A stretch of 64,000 bases of DNA from CAYMUR01 sp964393615 (GTDB lineage: Bacteria; Planctomycetota; Planctomycetia; Pirellulales; Pirellulaceae), in NCBI GenBank assembly GCA_964393615.1, contig CAYMUR010000013.1, positions 19,322-83,321 of the forward strand. The letters run 5' to 3'. Under the pieces are notes generated by a model. That model did no database searches and had not been told where the DNA came from. It was given only the letters and a program-made list of their open reading frames with translations. This document shows positions 25,019 to 33,470 of this stretch, piece after piece. Numbering within the stretch: the stretch's first letter is position 1; every line of letters begins with the position of its first letter. The translations under genes were made by a program, and so were the position numbers.

Positions 25019-26041
25019 TTACTCCCCACCTTCCCCCCCCAGTTTCTCGAGCAGTTGTCGGGCCCGATCTCGTTTCGCTTCATTCAAATCTCGTGAAATA
25101 ATACGTTCCAGCACACCACGTGCGTTACGATCACCCGCCTGAGCCATTTCAAACGCCATGTCATCTCGCTTCTGGACATAGGTCATATCATAGTCCTTCA
25201 TTTCCAAGTCCCACTGGTGCCAATAGTATTTAAAGGGATGGTCCTCTGGCCAGTTCTCGTAAAGCTGCTCCCATGTGATTAACCCACCGTGTGGCTTGAG
25301 CGAGTTAGGTGCCACGGTATCCGATACCCGCTGATAACGTGCGTCGATCGACATACGTAAGCGATCGGTGGAATTTGGCATTCCCTTGTGGACAGTCAGA
25401 CTATGAAAAATAACGACGTCGCCTTGGTGGGTTGGACTGTAAACCCACTTCGATTCATCCAGCCCATCGACAATCTCCATGGCACCGGCTCCCATCGCTG
25501 GTTTGAAATTGTAAATACCACCGCGGTGTGAACCTGCATTGAGTTGCAACCCACCAAGTTCGGCAGGAACATCCGATACAGGAATCCAGCAGGTATACGT
25601 TTCCTCACAGCCTTGGATCGAGATCCAGTCCTGATGCGCGGGTGTGGTGAATTCGGTACGTTGTGGAAAAATCGTACGTCCAATGACGTTTGGCAACGTC
25701 AACACCTGGTCGCCAAATAGGCGTTCGAACAAATCAATCACATTCGGATGAAGCGGAATGGTCCAAAACTCAGGTAGTTTGTAAACCTGGTGCATGACAT
25801 CCATATAGACTTCTTGTGGTTCCGCACAAAAGGCTGACAAATTTGCCACTTCATTGCCAAATGGAGTCTTCCCACTCACCCAACCCGCATCGTGAGCAAA
25901 TTGTAACCATCGAAGTCTGAGCGTTTCTATTATCTCAGTTGGCAACAAGCCACTCAGATAAAGGTAACCTTCGCGGTCTAACCGTTGTTTGAGCTGGTCC
26001 GTTTTGTGACCGATGTCAGTGGAATCAAGAAATGCTTTCAT
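25019..26041 (-). CDS. Phytanoyl-CoA dioxygenase (PhyH) family protein
   Basis: 340 residues. Fe(II)/2-oxoglutarate enzymes of this family hydroxylate lipid or small-molecule substrates. The iron triad is visible as HQDW (His and Asp), with the distal histidine in LTVHKGMPN, and the 2-oxoglutarate arginine follows in DRLRMSID. Between them is GGLQLNAGSHRGG, typical of PhyH. Planctomycete genomes often carry many such paralogues of unknown substrate. The gene is upstream of, and on the same strand as, the M20 peptidase but separated by about 200 bp. Start ATG 26041 is supported by the absence of earlier in-frame starts. Confidence 0.92.
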   Translation of the reverse strand: MKAFLDSTDIGHKTDQLKQRLDREGYLYLSGLLPTEIIETLRLRWLQFAHDAGWVSGKTPFGNEVANLSAFCAEPQEVYMDVMHQVYKLPEFWTIPLHPNVIDLFERLFGDQVLTLPNVIGRTIFPQRTEFTTPAHQDWISIQGCEETYTCWIPVSDVPAELGGLQLNAGSHRGGIYNFKPAMGAGAMEIVDGLDESKWVYSPTHQGDVVIFHSLTVHKGMPNSTDRLRMSIDARYQRVSDTVAPNSLKPHGGLITWEQLYENWPEDHPFKYYWHQWDLEMKDYDMTYVQKRDDMAFEMAQAGDRNARGVLERIISRDLNEAKRDRARQLLEKLGGEGGE

Positions 26042-26434
26042 TGTGAATGCTCACGCAGATCAGAACAGGAGAAATTACCATTCGTTTGCTAGCCCGCAGA
26101 CCGCAAGCTTGGGAACCTAATCAATCATACTCTTCCTGTGTCGATTCGTCTAATCACATAGGATTCGGCACCACAGCAAACAAGCCCGTTTGCCAGCTTC
26201 ACGCGTAATCGCTACAGAGACACGCCCATTGGTCTCCCCCCGACAACTTGCCAGGGGCTGCAACCTTCTCCCAGGGGCGTAACTGCCTGGTCCCAACGCT
26301 CTACCAGCATTCACTGCAAGCATGCATGTCCCTCCCAATCGCTCTTTCTCTTGAGTCCAAAGGAGGGTAGACTTTTGCCGCGCCGTGGGTGCCCCAGCAA
26401 CCCGTTCCCAAGAGTCACTCGTTGGATTGGGTCC
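26042..26434. other. Intergenic region before the GT2 gene
   Basis: About 390 bp between divergent genes. The GT2 frame stays open upstream to a TTG at 26351, but that stretch does not look like family sequence. No hairpin or promoter stands out. Confidence 0.4.
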
Positions 26435-28111
26435 ATGAATATGTCTCGTGAAATTTCTGCATCGCCACTTCCCATGCTGACTGTCGCCATGATCGTGAGG
26501 GACGCCGCGAAAACGTTGCCGTTGACGTTGGAAAGCATCCGTTCCCTGACGGACTCGATTGTCGTCACTGACACCGGGTCCTCGGACGCCACCCTGGAAG
26601 TCGCAAGACGATACACACCAGATGTTTTTTCCGTACCCTGGCAGCATGACTTTGCCACCGCGCGCAACCAATGTCTCGAAAAGGTGCGCGGCCAATGGGT
26701 ACTGTGGATGGACGCAGGTGAACACATGGACCAAGACGAATTACGTCGGTTACGTGATTTTGTCGATAACGACGCCGAATCAAACACTGCCTACAGGATG
26801 ATGGTACGGGTGTCCCGTTCGCCACATGCCATTGCTGCTGAACAAGTAGCCCGTATTCGCCTCCTACCAAACCGTCCTGGCATTCAGTTCGTAGGCCGAG
26901 TCCGCGAAGACGTCGCGCCTGCACTCGCAAAACTTTCGTTGACTGTCGAAAACCTCCCCTGGTGTATTTCCCGAACTGCTGATCATCACGATCAGTCCAC
27001 GATGGCTCAGAAGGCCCAGCGTGATTTAGAATTAGCCAACTTGGAAATCGACCAAACCGAAAATCCAGTGCGTGGTCTCAATTGCCTGGGCGAGGCCTTA
27101 CAGACATTAGGAGAAAAAAACCGCGCTGGCGATTGTTTCAGGCGAGCAATCCAAAATGCCAACCGCGGGTCTATCGAAATGCTCGAAGGCTACTACGGGC
27201 TTCTGACGACATTGGACGGAGAGCCAAAAAGTCTCGAAGCCCAATTGGCAGTATGCCTTGAGGCACTTGACGTGTTTCCACTCGACATGCAGTTACTCTG
27301 TGCCATGGGCGGTTATCTCCAGGGACAAAACCGCCTTGATCTGGCAGCACGCTCTTACGAAACGGCTTACCGTTTCGGACAGCTGGCCCGTGAAACATGG
27401 CACCTCGAGGAAATCCGCGAAATTGCCGCCGTCTGTTGCTCTCTGGCAAAACAAAACGAAGGTCAAGACGACGATGCAATCGCATTTCTAGAAGAAGTTT
27501 TGCAAGAAAATCCAGAATCGACTCGGCTGCGTATTCTGGCTGTTGAGATATATTCCAAACGCCAGAAACGTGATGATGCATTACGCCACGCAGAATTGCT
27601 GCCCAGAAATACACCTCATCGTGATTCGTTTCCCACCATGATCGACGGTGTCTGTCTCGCGGTGGACCGCCAGTGGAAACCAGCGCTGGCATTACTGGAA
27701 TCGGCCTACCAAACAGGGAACCGGGAAACTCTCTGCCTCAGATGGTTAGTAACTTCTCTCATCGGAAGAGATGCTCACCGACGTGCTGAACAAATATTGT
27801 CCGAATGGAAAAAACTCGAACCCGCCAACCAGGAACCCAACAGGTTTCAGGAACAAATCGACCATCAACGAAAGTCTTTCGTCAATTTGGAAACTTCCCA
27901 AACTGCGTCTTCGAAGGATTCTACCGAACAGGCTCACTTGGAGCCCCCCCGACCCAACCCATCACCGATACCGGCTAATTCGTCTTCGGTCGGAACGATT
28001 CCTTCTCCACCCACGTCTCGAAACGTCAATCAGGTACGAATCGACTCGGCTGACTCCGCTGACCCTCCTGCTCCGACCGTAACGCCCAATTTTGCCCGCC
28101 GAAGCGAATGA
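26435..28111 (+). CDS. Family 2 glycosyltransferase fused to TPR-like repeats
   Basis: 558 residues from ATG 26435 (ATG 26441 is equally possible). The first 220 residues form a GT-A domain: LTVAMIVRDAAKTLP, VVTDTGSSDATLEVA and WVLWMDAGEHM, where the DAGE takes the place of the usual DADE nucleotide-sugar motif. After about residue 230 the protein is all-helical with repeats typical of tetratricopeptide arrays (LGEALQTLGEKNRAGDCFRRA, YLQGQNRLDLAARSYETAY), and the last 80 residues are Pro/Ser-rich. Such GT2-TPR proteins modify glycans or peptides; the acceptor is unknown. It has no apparent operon partner. Confidence 0.88.
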   Translation: MNMSREISASPLPMLTVAMIVRDAAKTLPLTLESIRSLTDSIVVTDTGSSDATLEVARRYTPDVFSVPWQHDFATARNQCLEKVRGQWVLWMDAGEHMDQDELRRLRDFVDNDAESNTAYRMMVRVSRSPHAIAAEQVARIRLLPNRPGIQFVGRVREDVAPALAKLSLTVENLPWCISRTADHHDQSTMAQKAQRDLELANLEIDQTENPVRGLNCLGEALQTLGEKNRAGDCFRRAIQNANRGSIEMLEGYYGLLTTLDGEPKSLEAQLAVCLEALDVFPLDMQLLCAMGGYLQGQNRLDLAARSYETAYRFGQLARETWHLEEIREIAAVCCSLAKQNEGQDDDAIAFLEEVLQENPESTRLRILAVEIYSKRQKRDDALRHAELLPRNTPHRDSFPTMIDGVCLAVDRQWKPALALLESAYQTGNRETLCLRWLVTSLIGRDAHRRAEQILSEWKKLEPANQEPNRFQEQIDHQRKSFVNLETSQTASSKDSTEQAHLEPPRPNPSPIPANSSSVGTIPSPPTSRNVNQVRIDSADSADPPAPTVTPNFARRSE

Positions 28112-28996
28112 TGGTGGGCCGGGGCTACGACGAACCCACCGAATTGGCAGCGCGCAAAATGCCCTCCTGGCAACCTTCGAAGCAAAGGATAAACACGTAG
28201 AAACCAGATCACCCGAATGGAACAGGTATCCGTAGTTCCCCAAAATAGGGCAGGGCCACGAAATAGACGCGACCCTGCCCCGCACGGGGGTGAGAAAGCC
28301 AAGATGTGAAGAGAAACCGGTGAACCGGTCACTCTAAACCAAGCTTATTTCCAGGCCGAAGACTGTCAATTTAAACTACAACAAATATCTAGAAGGCATA
28401 GCCATTTTCGGTAATTTACGGCCAGCTTTACCGGTTATTCTGATTATTTCCCCACGACCAACGCGAAGCCTAGGCCGAACTCCACACCGCCTCGCAAATC
28501 CTATTCGCCCAGCACCAAGAAACCACAAAAAAGGATTACCACCTACAAGTCACGAATCAAACCGCCATCCCCAGAGAAACGGCATCCCCCAGAACGGCAC
28601 GCTGCCTACGTAACCCCAAACAGGTTCAAAGGATAGGAGATGTTAATGTCTTTTCGTTCTCTCCCCTTCCCGATCAAGATTAGCGACCTGTTTTATTTGA
28701 CTTTATCTCTGATAAGGCTGTTGCCCGCACATCGTGGAAGCACTATTCCTACCACCGCGTCAGGCGGTCAAAGAACCTCTTCACTCAACGATATGGAGCC
28801 CATCTTCCTTGCATCCACGGGGCCCGGTACACCCCTGATAGGACCGGTATCGCTGGCAGCTGAAGCCCATCCAATCCGGATGATACGGTATAGCCCCTCT
28901 ACTACACGCTTGACAAATTCGATCCTCTTGACTAGTTAAAGCTGTTTACAACACGTTCGAGTGGGCTTTGCTTTAGAATATTCTAGGAGTCGTGTG
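28112..28996. other. Long non-coding region upstream of the ileS unit
   Basis: 885 bp. The one clear structure is a perfect 8-bp GC-rich inverted repeat GGGCAGGG/CCCTGCCC (28248-28255 and 28273-28280) with a 17-base loop, not followed by a T-run on the plus strand. I looked for the conserved T-box antiterminator sequence that often precedes ileS elsewhere and did not find it. Short frames here do not look coding. Confidence 0.5.
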
Positions 28997-29236
28997 ATGT
29001 TCATCGAATCTGATGCCGGTGATTCTGCCGAAAAACCAGAGGGTACCGAAGAGCTTGTAAATCGTCCCAAATTAAATGAATCGCCACCAGCCAGCCCTCC
29101 TGGTGACGATCCGCTGGACAAATTCGACGAAAATGACTTCGACGAAGACTTCGACGACGATTTTGAAGAAGAAGTCGACGAGGAATTGGTTGAAAACGAA
29201 TTCGATGCCGAAGTGGACGACGAGAATGAAGACTGA
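28997..29236 (+). CDS. Small, highly acidic protein upstream of ileS
   Basis: 79 residues from ATG 28997, chosen for the AGGAG ribosome site at 28985-28989. More than a third of residues are Asp or Glu; the C-terminal 40 are almost only Asp, Glu, Phe and Val (DENDFDEDFDDDFEEE pattern), so it is probably disordered and strongly anionic. It ends five bases before the ileS start and is very likely co-transcribed with it. I do not recognise a family. Possible roles such as a nucleic-acid mimic or a metal-binding or ribosome-associated peptide are guesses. Confidence 0.75.
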   Translation: MFIESDAGDSAEKPEGTEELVNRPKLNESPPASPPGDDPLDKFDENDFDEDFDDDFEEEVDEELVENEFDAEVDDENED

Positions 29237-29241
29237 CCTCA

Positions 29242-32200
29242 ATGTTTAACCCTGTACCCGGCCAAGTTCGATTTCCGGAACTCGAAGAGAATATTCTTTC
29301 TTTTTGGAAAGAACATCGCATCTACGACAAATCACTCCAGCAGCGTGCTGGTGCTCCGGAATTTGTATTCTATGAAGGACCTCCCACGGCAAACGGCATG
29401 CCACATCCGGGGCACTGTCTGACGCGCGCTATGAAGGATCTCTTTCCGCGTTACCGTACAATGCGGGGATACCTTTGTGAGCGGAAAGCAGGATGGGACA
29501 CACACGGTCTGCCGGTAGAGGTTGAAGTCTGCAAGGAACTCGGCATACACGCTAAGGAGGAAATTGAAGCCTACGGAGTTGAGCCGTTCATCCACAAATG
29601 TCAACAGAGTGTATGGCGCTATATGCAAGAGTGGGAACGGCTCACGGAACGAATTGGCTTTTGGATTCGGCTGGACGAGGCGTATGTCACGTACCACCGC
29701 AGCTACGTGGAAAGTGTTTGGTGGTCACTCAAAAATCTTTTTGACCGTGGACTACTTTACCAGGGCCACAAAATCGTCTGGTGGTGGGCTCAAGGTGGAA
29801 CGGCACTCAGTGCGGGAGAAGTCGGCCAAGGATATCGCGAAGTGGACGATCCCAGCGTTTACGTGATATGCCCTCTGGTTGACCGACCAGACACCGCTCT
29901 CCTGGTCTGGACAACAACTCCGTGGACATTGCCCTGTAACCAGTTCGTGGCAGTGCACCCCGACCTGGAATATGCAACTGTTTTCGATGCCGAATTAAAT
30001 CAAAAATTAATTATCGCTTCTGCTTTGGTCGAAGCTATTTCTGCCAAGGTGAAACGACCTTTACAAGTAGTGGATCAGTGTACAGGCCGCCAGCTTCTCG
30101 GGCTACGGTATCGGCCTCCGTTTAACTATTACTACGATGATCAGGGGGAGATAACGGGAAGACTGCGGGACGGTGGTGAGCAATATCTAGGCTGGCGCAT
30201 ATTGAATGCCAATTTTGTCACGACTGATAGCGGTACGGGCCTGGTTCACCAGGCACCGGCTTTTGGTGAAGTCGACTATGAAGTGCTTGTGACGGAACAG
30301 GGGAGATTTTGCGACGGTGACGAGCCAGGACTCATCTGCGCTATCGGCCCCGACGGCAAGTTTACGGCAGAGGTACCCGATTATCAGGGACGTTGGGTCA
30401 AAGAAGCCGATAAGGATCTCGCGCGGGATTTGCGAAAACGGGGCTTACTTTATCATCTTGAACAATATCGTCACGACTACCCCTTTTGCTGGCGCGCTGA
30501 CGAAGATCCGTTGATTCAATATCCGCGAAAAAGCTGGTTTATCCGAACCACATCCTTCAAAGATCAGATGCTTGCCAACAACAAGCAAATCCAATGGCTG
30601 CCACAACACATTCGCGACGGCCGTTTTGGAAATTTTCTTGAGACCAATGTCGATTGGGCGCTTTCCCGCGAACGTTACTGGGGCACACCCTTACCGGTTT
30701 GGGTTTGTAACGAAACTGGAAAGCAGGAAGCGATCGCCAGTTACGACGAATTGCTACAGAAACCGGGCATTACAGGTACGGACGTCTGGAACAAGGCCAA
30801 GGCTGCCAATCCGGAACTCCCTGACGACCTGTGCGTCCACAAACCATACATCGATGCCGTCACGTACGATTCTCCCTTTTCTGACGGCGCTAAGATGCAA
30901 CGAGTCACCGAAGTCATCGATTGCTGGTATGACTCGGGGGCCATGCCTTTCGCGCAATGGGGCTATCCAACCCACAATGCCGAACGGTTTGAGAGACAAT
31001 TCCCGGCGGACTTTATCAGCGAAGCGATCGATCAGACCCGCGGTTGGTTCTACAGCTTGTTAGCGATCAGCACGATGCTTTTCAACGACAAAAAATCTCA
31101 GCAGCAACCTGATCACGCCGAATCATTTCCCCACCCGTATCGCAACTGCATCGTGCTGGGGTTAATGCTAGGTGAAGACGGCGCTAAAATGTCCAAAAGC
31201 AAGAGAAACTACCGGGAACCATTTGAAATTTTCGATAAGTATGGAGCCGATGCCCTGCGATGGTATTTTTTCGCCAACCAAGCGCCATGGACTTCGGTCC
31301 GTTATAGCGAACGAGCCATCAAAGAAAGCATTCCCGAATTCCTCCTGCGACTCTGGAATATCTACAGTTTTTTTGCCATCTACGCTAACATCGATGAATT
31401 TGAACCAGACAAAGCACTCGTTGGTGATGTTGGCCAGTTAACCTCTTCGGACTTGTCGCGGGCCGAAGGATTTCGACCCATCTCAGAACGCGGTGAATTG
31501 GACCGTTGGATTCTCAGTGAACTCAACCGCACGCTTACCACAGTCGTTGAGCGAATGGATGCCTATGACAATTTTGCAGCATGCTCTGCGATGAATCAGT
31601 TTATTGACGCTTTGAGCAATTGGTATGTACGACGTAGCCGAGATCGGTTCTGGAGTCATGACAAGCAATCGTCAGAAAAACTTGACGCCTATTGGACACT
31701 GTATGACTGCCTGCTCACCACTGCCCGTTTAGTCGCTCCGTTCGTCCCTTTTATGGCGGAACACATCTGGCAAAACCTGGCAGGAGTCTTCGGTGACCGC
31801 GTCTTCCAAAGCGTTCACCTCTGTGACTATCCCGTCGGAGACAAGGGGGCTGTCGATGAACAGCTTTCCCGCCGCATGCAACTCGTACGCGACATCGCGT
31901 CACTTGGCCGCAGCGCCCGGATGGGGGAAAAACTTAAAGTCCGCCAACCCTTGGCGAGCGTGAAAGTCATTTTGGCGGACACTACCGATCAGGCATGGCT
32001 CGAAGATCACGATGCACTGATTCAACAGGAACTCAATGTCAAACAGATTGAATACACAAACGAGGCAGAACAATACATCAGTTACCACGTCCAACCCAAC
32101 TTCAAACGATTGGGACCGCGCATCGGAAAACTCATGCCAGCCCTAAAAAAATATCTGACAGAAGCGGACTCCGTAAAAATCCTCGGTGACCTGGAACACT

Positions 32201-32616
32201 CCGGCAGCTTCGAGGTCGATTTAGCGTCAGGTGACAAAATACGCCTGGACAATGAGGATATCCAAGTCAGTTTGCAAGCCAAAGAAGGCTGGGCAGCAGC
32301 ACATAATCGCTCATGTGTTGTTGTCTTGGCCACGGAACTAACGGCGGAACTGGTCCGCGAAGGCTTGGCAAGAGACGTTGTGAGATTAGTCCAGGAAAAC
32401 CGCAAAGAACTGCAATGCAACTACACCGACCGCATCACTGTCACGATTGACACCGCGGCAAACGAAATCCAGCAAGCGGTCAACGAAAACCTGAACTACA
32501 TCATGCAAGAAACCTTGGCCACTGAAGTAAACCTGTGTGACCTTTCCGAAGATACCGCCGTAGAACACAAACTGGCAGGACAAGAAATCAAATTAATGGT
32601 AGCTGTGGAATCATGA
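29242..32616 (+). CDS. ileS: Isoleucyl-tRNA synthetase
   Basis: 1124 residues, cytoplasmic; charges tRNA-Ile with isoleucine. The ATP-site HIGH motif is HPGH (residues 55-58, in NGMPHPGHCLTRA), and KMSKSKRNY lies near 648. The editing domain (about 190-400) and the anticodon-binding C-terminus are present. The length and the sequence around HPGH (EGPPTANGMPHPGH, WDTHGLPVEVEVCKELG) fit the eukaryote-like type 2 enzymes, a group known for insensitivity to mupirocin. It follows the small acidic gene by five bases and overlaps purN by four (ATGA), forming a tight three-gene unit. Confidence 0.97.
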   Translation: MFNPVPGQVRFPELEENILSFWKEHRIYDKSLQQRAGAPEFVFYEGPPTANGMPHPGHCLTRAMKDLFPRYRTMRGYLCERKAGWDTHGLPVEVEVCKELGIHAKEEIEAYGVEPFIHKCQQSVWRYMQEWERLTERIGFWIRLDEAYVTYHRSYVESVWWSLKNLFDRGLLYQGHKIVWWWAQGGTALSAGEVGQGYREVDDPSVYVICPLVDRPDTALLVWTTTPWTLPCNQFVAVHPDLEYATVFDAELNQKLIIASALVEAISAKVKRPLQVVDQCTGRQLLGLRYRPPFNYYYDDQGEITGRLRDGGEQYLGWRILNANFVTTDSGTGLVHQAPAFGEVDYEVLVTEQGRFCDGDEPGLICAIGPDGKFTAEVPDYQGRWVKEADKDLARDLRKRGLLYHLEQYRHDYPFCWRADEDPLIQYPRKSWFIRTTSFKDQMLANNKQIQWLPQHIRDGRFGNFLETNVDWALSRERYWGTPLPVWVCNETGKQEAIASYDELLQKPGITGTDVWNKAKAANPELPDDLCVHKPYIDAVTYDSPFSDGAKMQRVTEVIDCWYDSGAMPFAQWGYPTHNAERFERQFPADFISEAIDQTRGWFYSLLAISTMLFNDKKSQQQPDHAESFPHPYRNCIVLGLMLGEDGAKMSKSKRNYREPFEIFDKYGADALRWYFFANQAPWTSVRYSERAIKESIPEFLLRLWNIYSFFAIYANIDEFEPDKALVGDVGQLTSSDLSRAEGFRPISERGELDRWILSELNRTLTTVVERMDAYDNFAACSAMNQFIDALSNWYVRRSRDRFWSHDKQSSEKLDAYWTLYDCLLTTARLVAPFVPFMAEHIWQNLAGVFGDRVFQSVHLCDYPVGDKGAVDEQLSRRMQLVRDIASLGRSARMGEKLKVRQPLASVKVILADTTDQAWLEDHDALIQQELNVKQIEYTNEAEQYISYHVQPNFKRLGPRIGKLMPALKKYLTEADSVKILGDLEHSGSFEVDLASGDKIRLDNEDIQVSLQAKEGWAAAHNRSCVVVLATELTAELVREGLARDVVRLVQENRKELQCNYTDRITVTIDTAANEIQQAVNENLNYIMQETLATEVNLCDLSEDTAVEHKLAGQEIKLMVAVES

Positions 32617-33254
32617 CGACTTCCCACTCCGTTCGTACGTCACCGCTTCGAGTCGCCGTCCTGATTTCTGGCGGCGGCACAACGCTTTGGAACCTAATCA
32701 AGCAGTCTGCCAATGGCCAACTCGACCTTGAATTCCGTCTGGTCGTATCGAGCCATCCTCATGCACCTGGTTTAGAATACGCCCGTGAGGCAGGCATCAC
32801 TGCAAAAGTACTGGAACAGGATTCTTTTTCTTCTTCACAAACCTATGGTGATGCGGTATTCAATCTATGCCGCACAGCAGATGTTGAGCTGGTCATCATG
32901 GCTGGATTCCTTAAACACATCCTGGTTCCCGCTGACTTCCAATTACGCGTCATCAACATCCACCCATCGTTAATTCCTGCATTTTGCGGTCCCGGATTTT
33001 ATGGCCGGCACGTTCATGAAGCAGTACTGGCCAAAGGTGTCAAGATTAGCGGCTGCACGGTACACTTTGTCGACAATGAATACGATCATGGACCGATCAT
33101 TCTGCAGCGATCCGTACCCGTGGCAGAAGACGACACCCCTACGTCCCTTGCTGAAAAAATCTTCGCACAAGAGTGTAAAGCCTACCCCGAAGCCATACAA
33201 CTTTACGCAGCGAATCGACTGCGGGTGGTGGAAAACACCGTCGTCATCAAGTAG
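32613..33254 (+). CDS. purN: Phosphoribosylglycinamide formyltransferase (GART)
   Basis: 213 residues; transfers a formyl group from 10-formyl-THF to GAR in purine synthesis. The catalytic trio is visible as Asn and His in INIHPSLIPAF and Asp in VDNEYDHGPII. The N-terminal AVLISGGGTTLWNLI matches the phosphoribosyl-binding start, though family members usually have a Ser-Asn pair where TT stands. It overlaps the ileS stop by four bases and is thus translationally coupled. The last 15 residues are family-like (RLRVVENTVVI). Confidence 0.95.
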   Translation: MTTSHSVRTSPLRVAVLISGGGTTLWNLIKQSANGQLDLEFRLVVSSHPHAPGLEYAREAGITAKVLEQDSFSSSQTYGDAVFNLCRTADVELVIMAGFLKHILVPADFQLRVINIHPSLIPAFCGPGFYGRHVHEAVLAKGVKISGCTVHFVDNEYDHGPIILQRSVPVAEDDTPTSLAEKIFAQECKAYPEAIQLYAANRLRVVENTVVIK

Positions 33255-33470
33255 CCGTCCGCTGGAAATTTCCAGTGCACATCGCGAACTCTTCTGTGTG
33301 GCGTGTTCTGGCCATACGCCTTGATCGACTCCTCACAGTAATCCAGCTACTGGGGCCCTTGCACAGCAAAACGTTTCTACGCTAATTCGTAGTTCTCAAC
33401 CCACATGAGACAAAGGGCATTTACCGCGGAACCAAGTGATAGGCAGCAACCAGGTCGACCATTCTATCTG

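Noticed and set aside
28640..28939. 99-codon plus-strand frame before the acidic protein
   Set aside because: No ribosome site, low-complexity Ser/Thr/Pro/Leu composition and no family resemblance.
28112..28996. T-box or other tRNA-sensing leader upstream of ileS
   Set aside because: The conserved T-box antiterminator sequence and a specifier loop were not found; only one simple inverted repeat is present.
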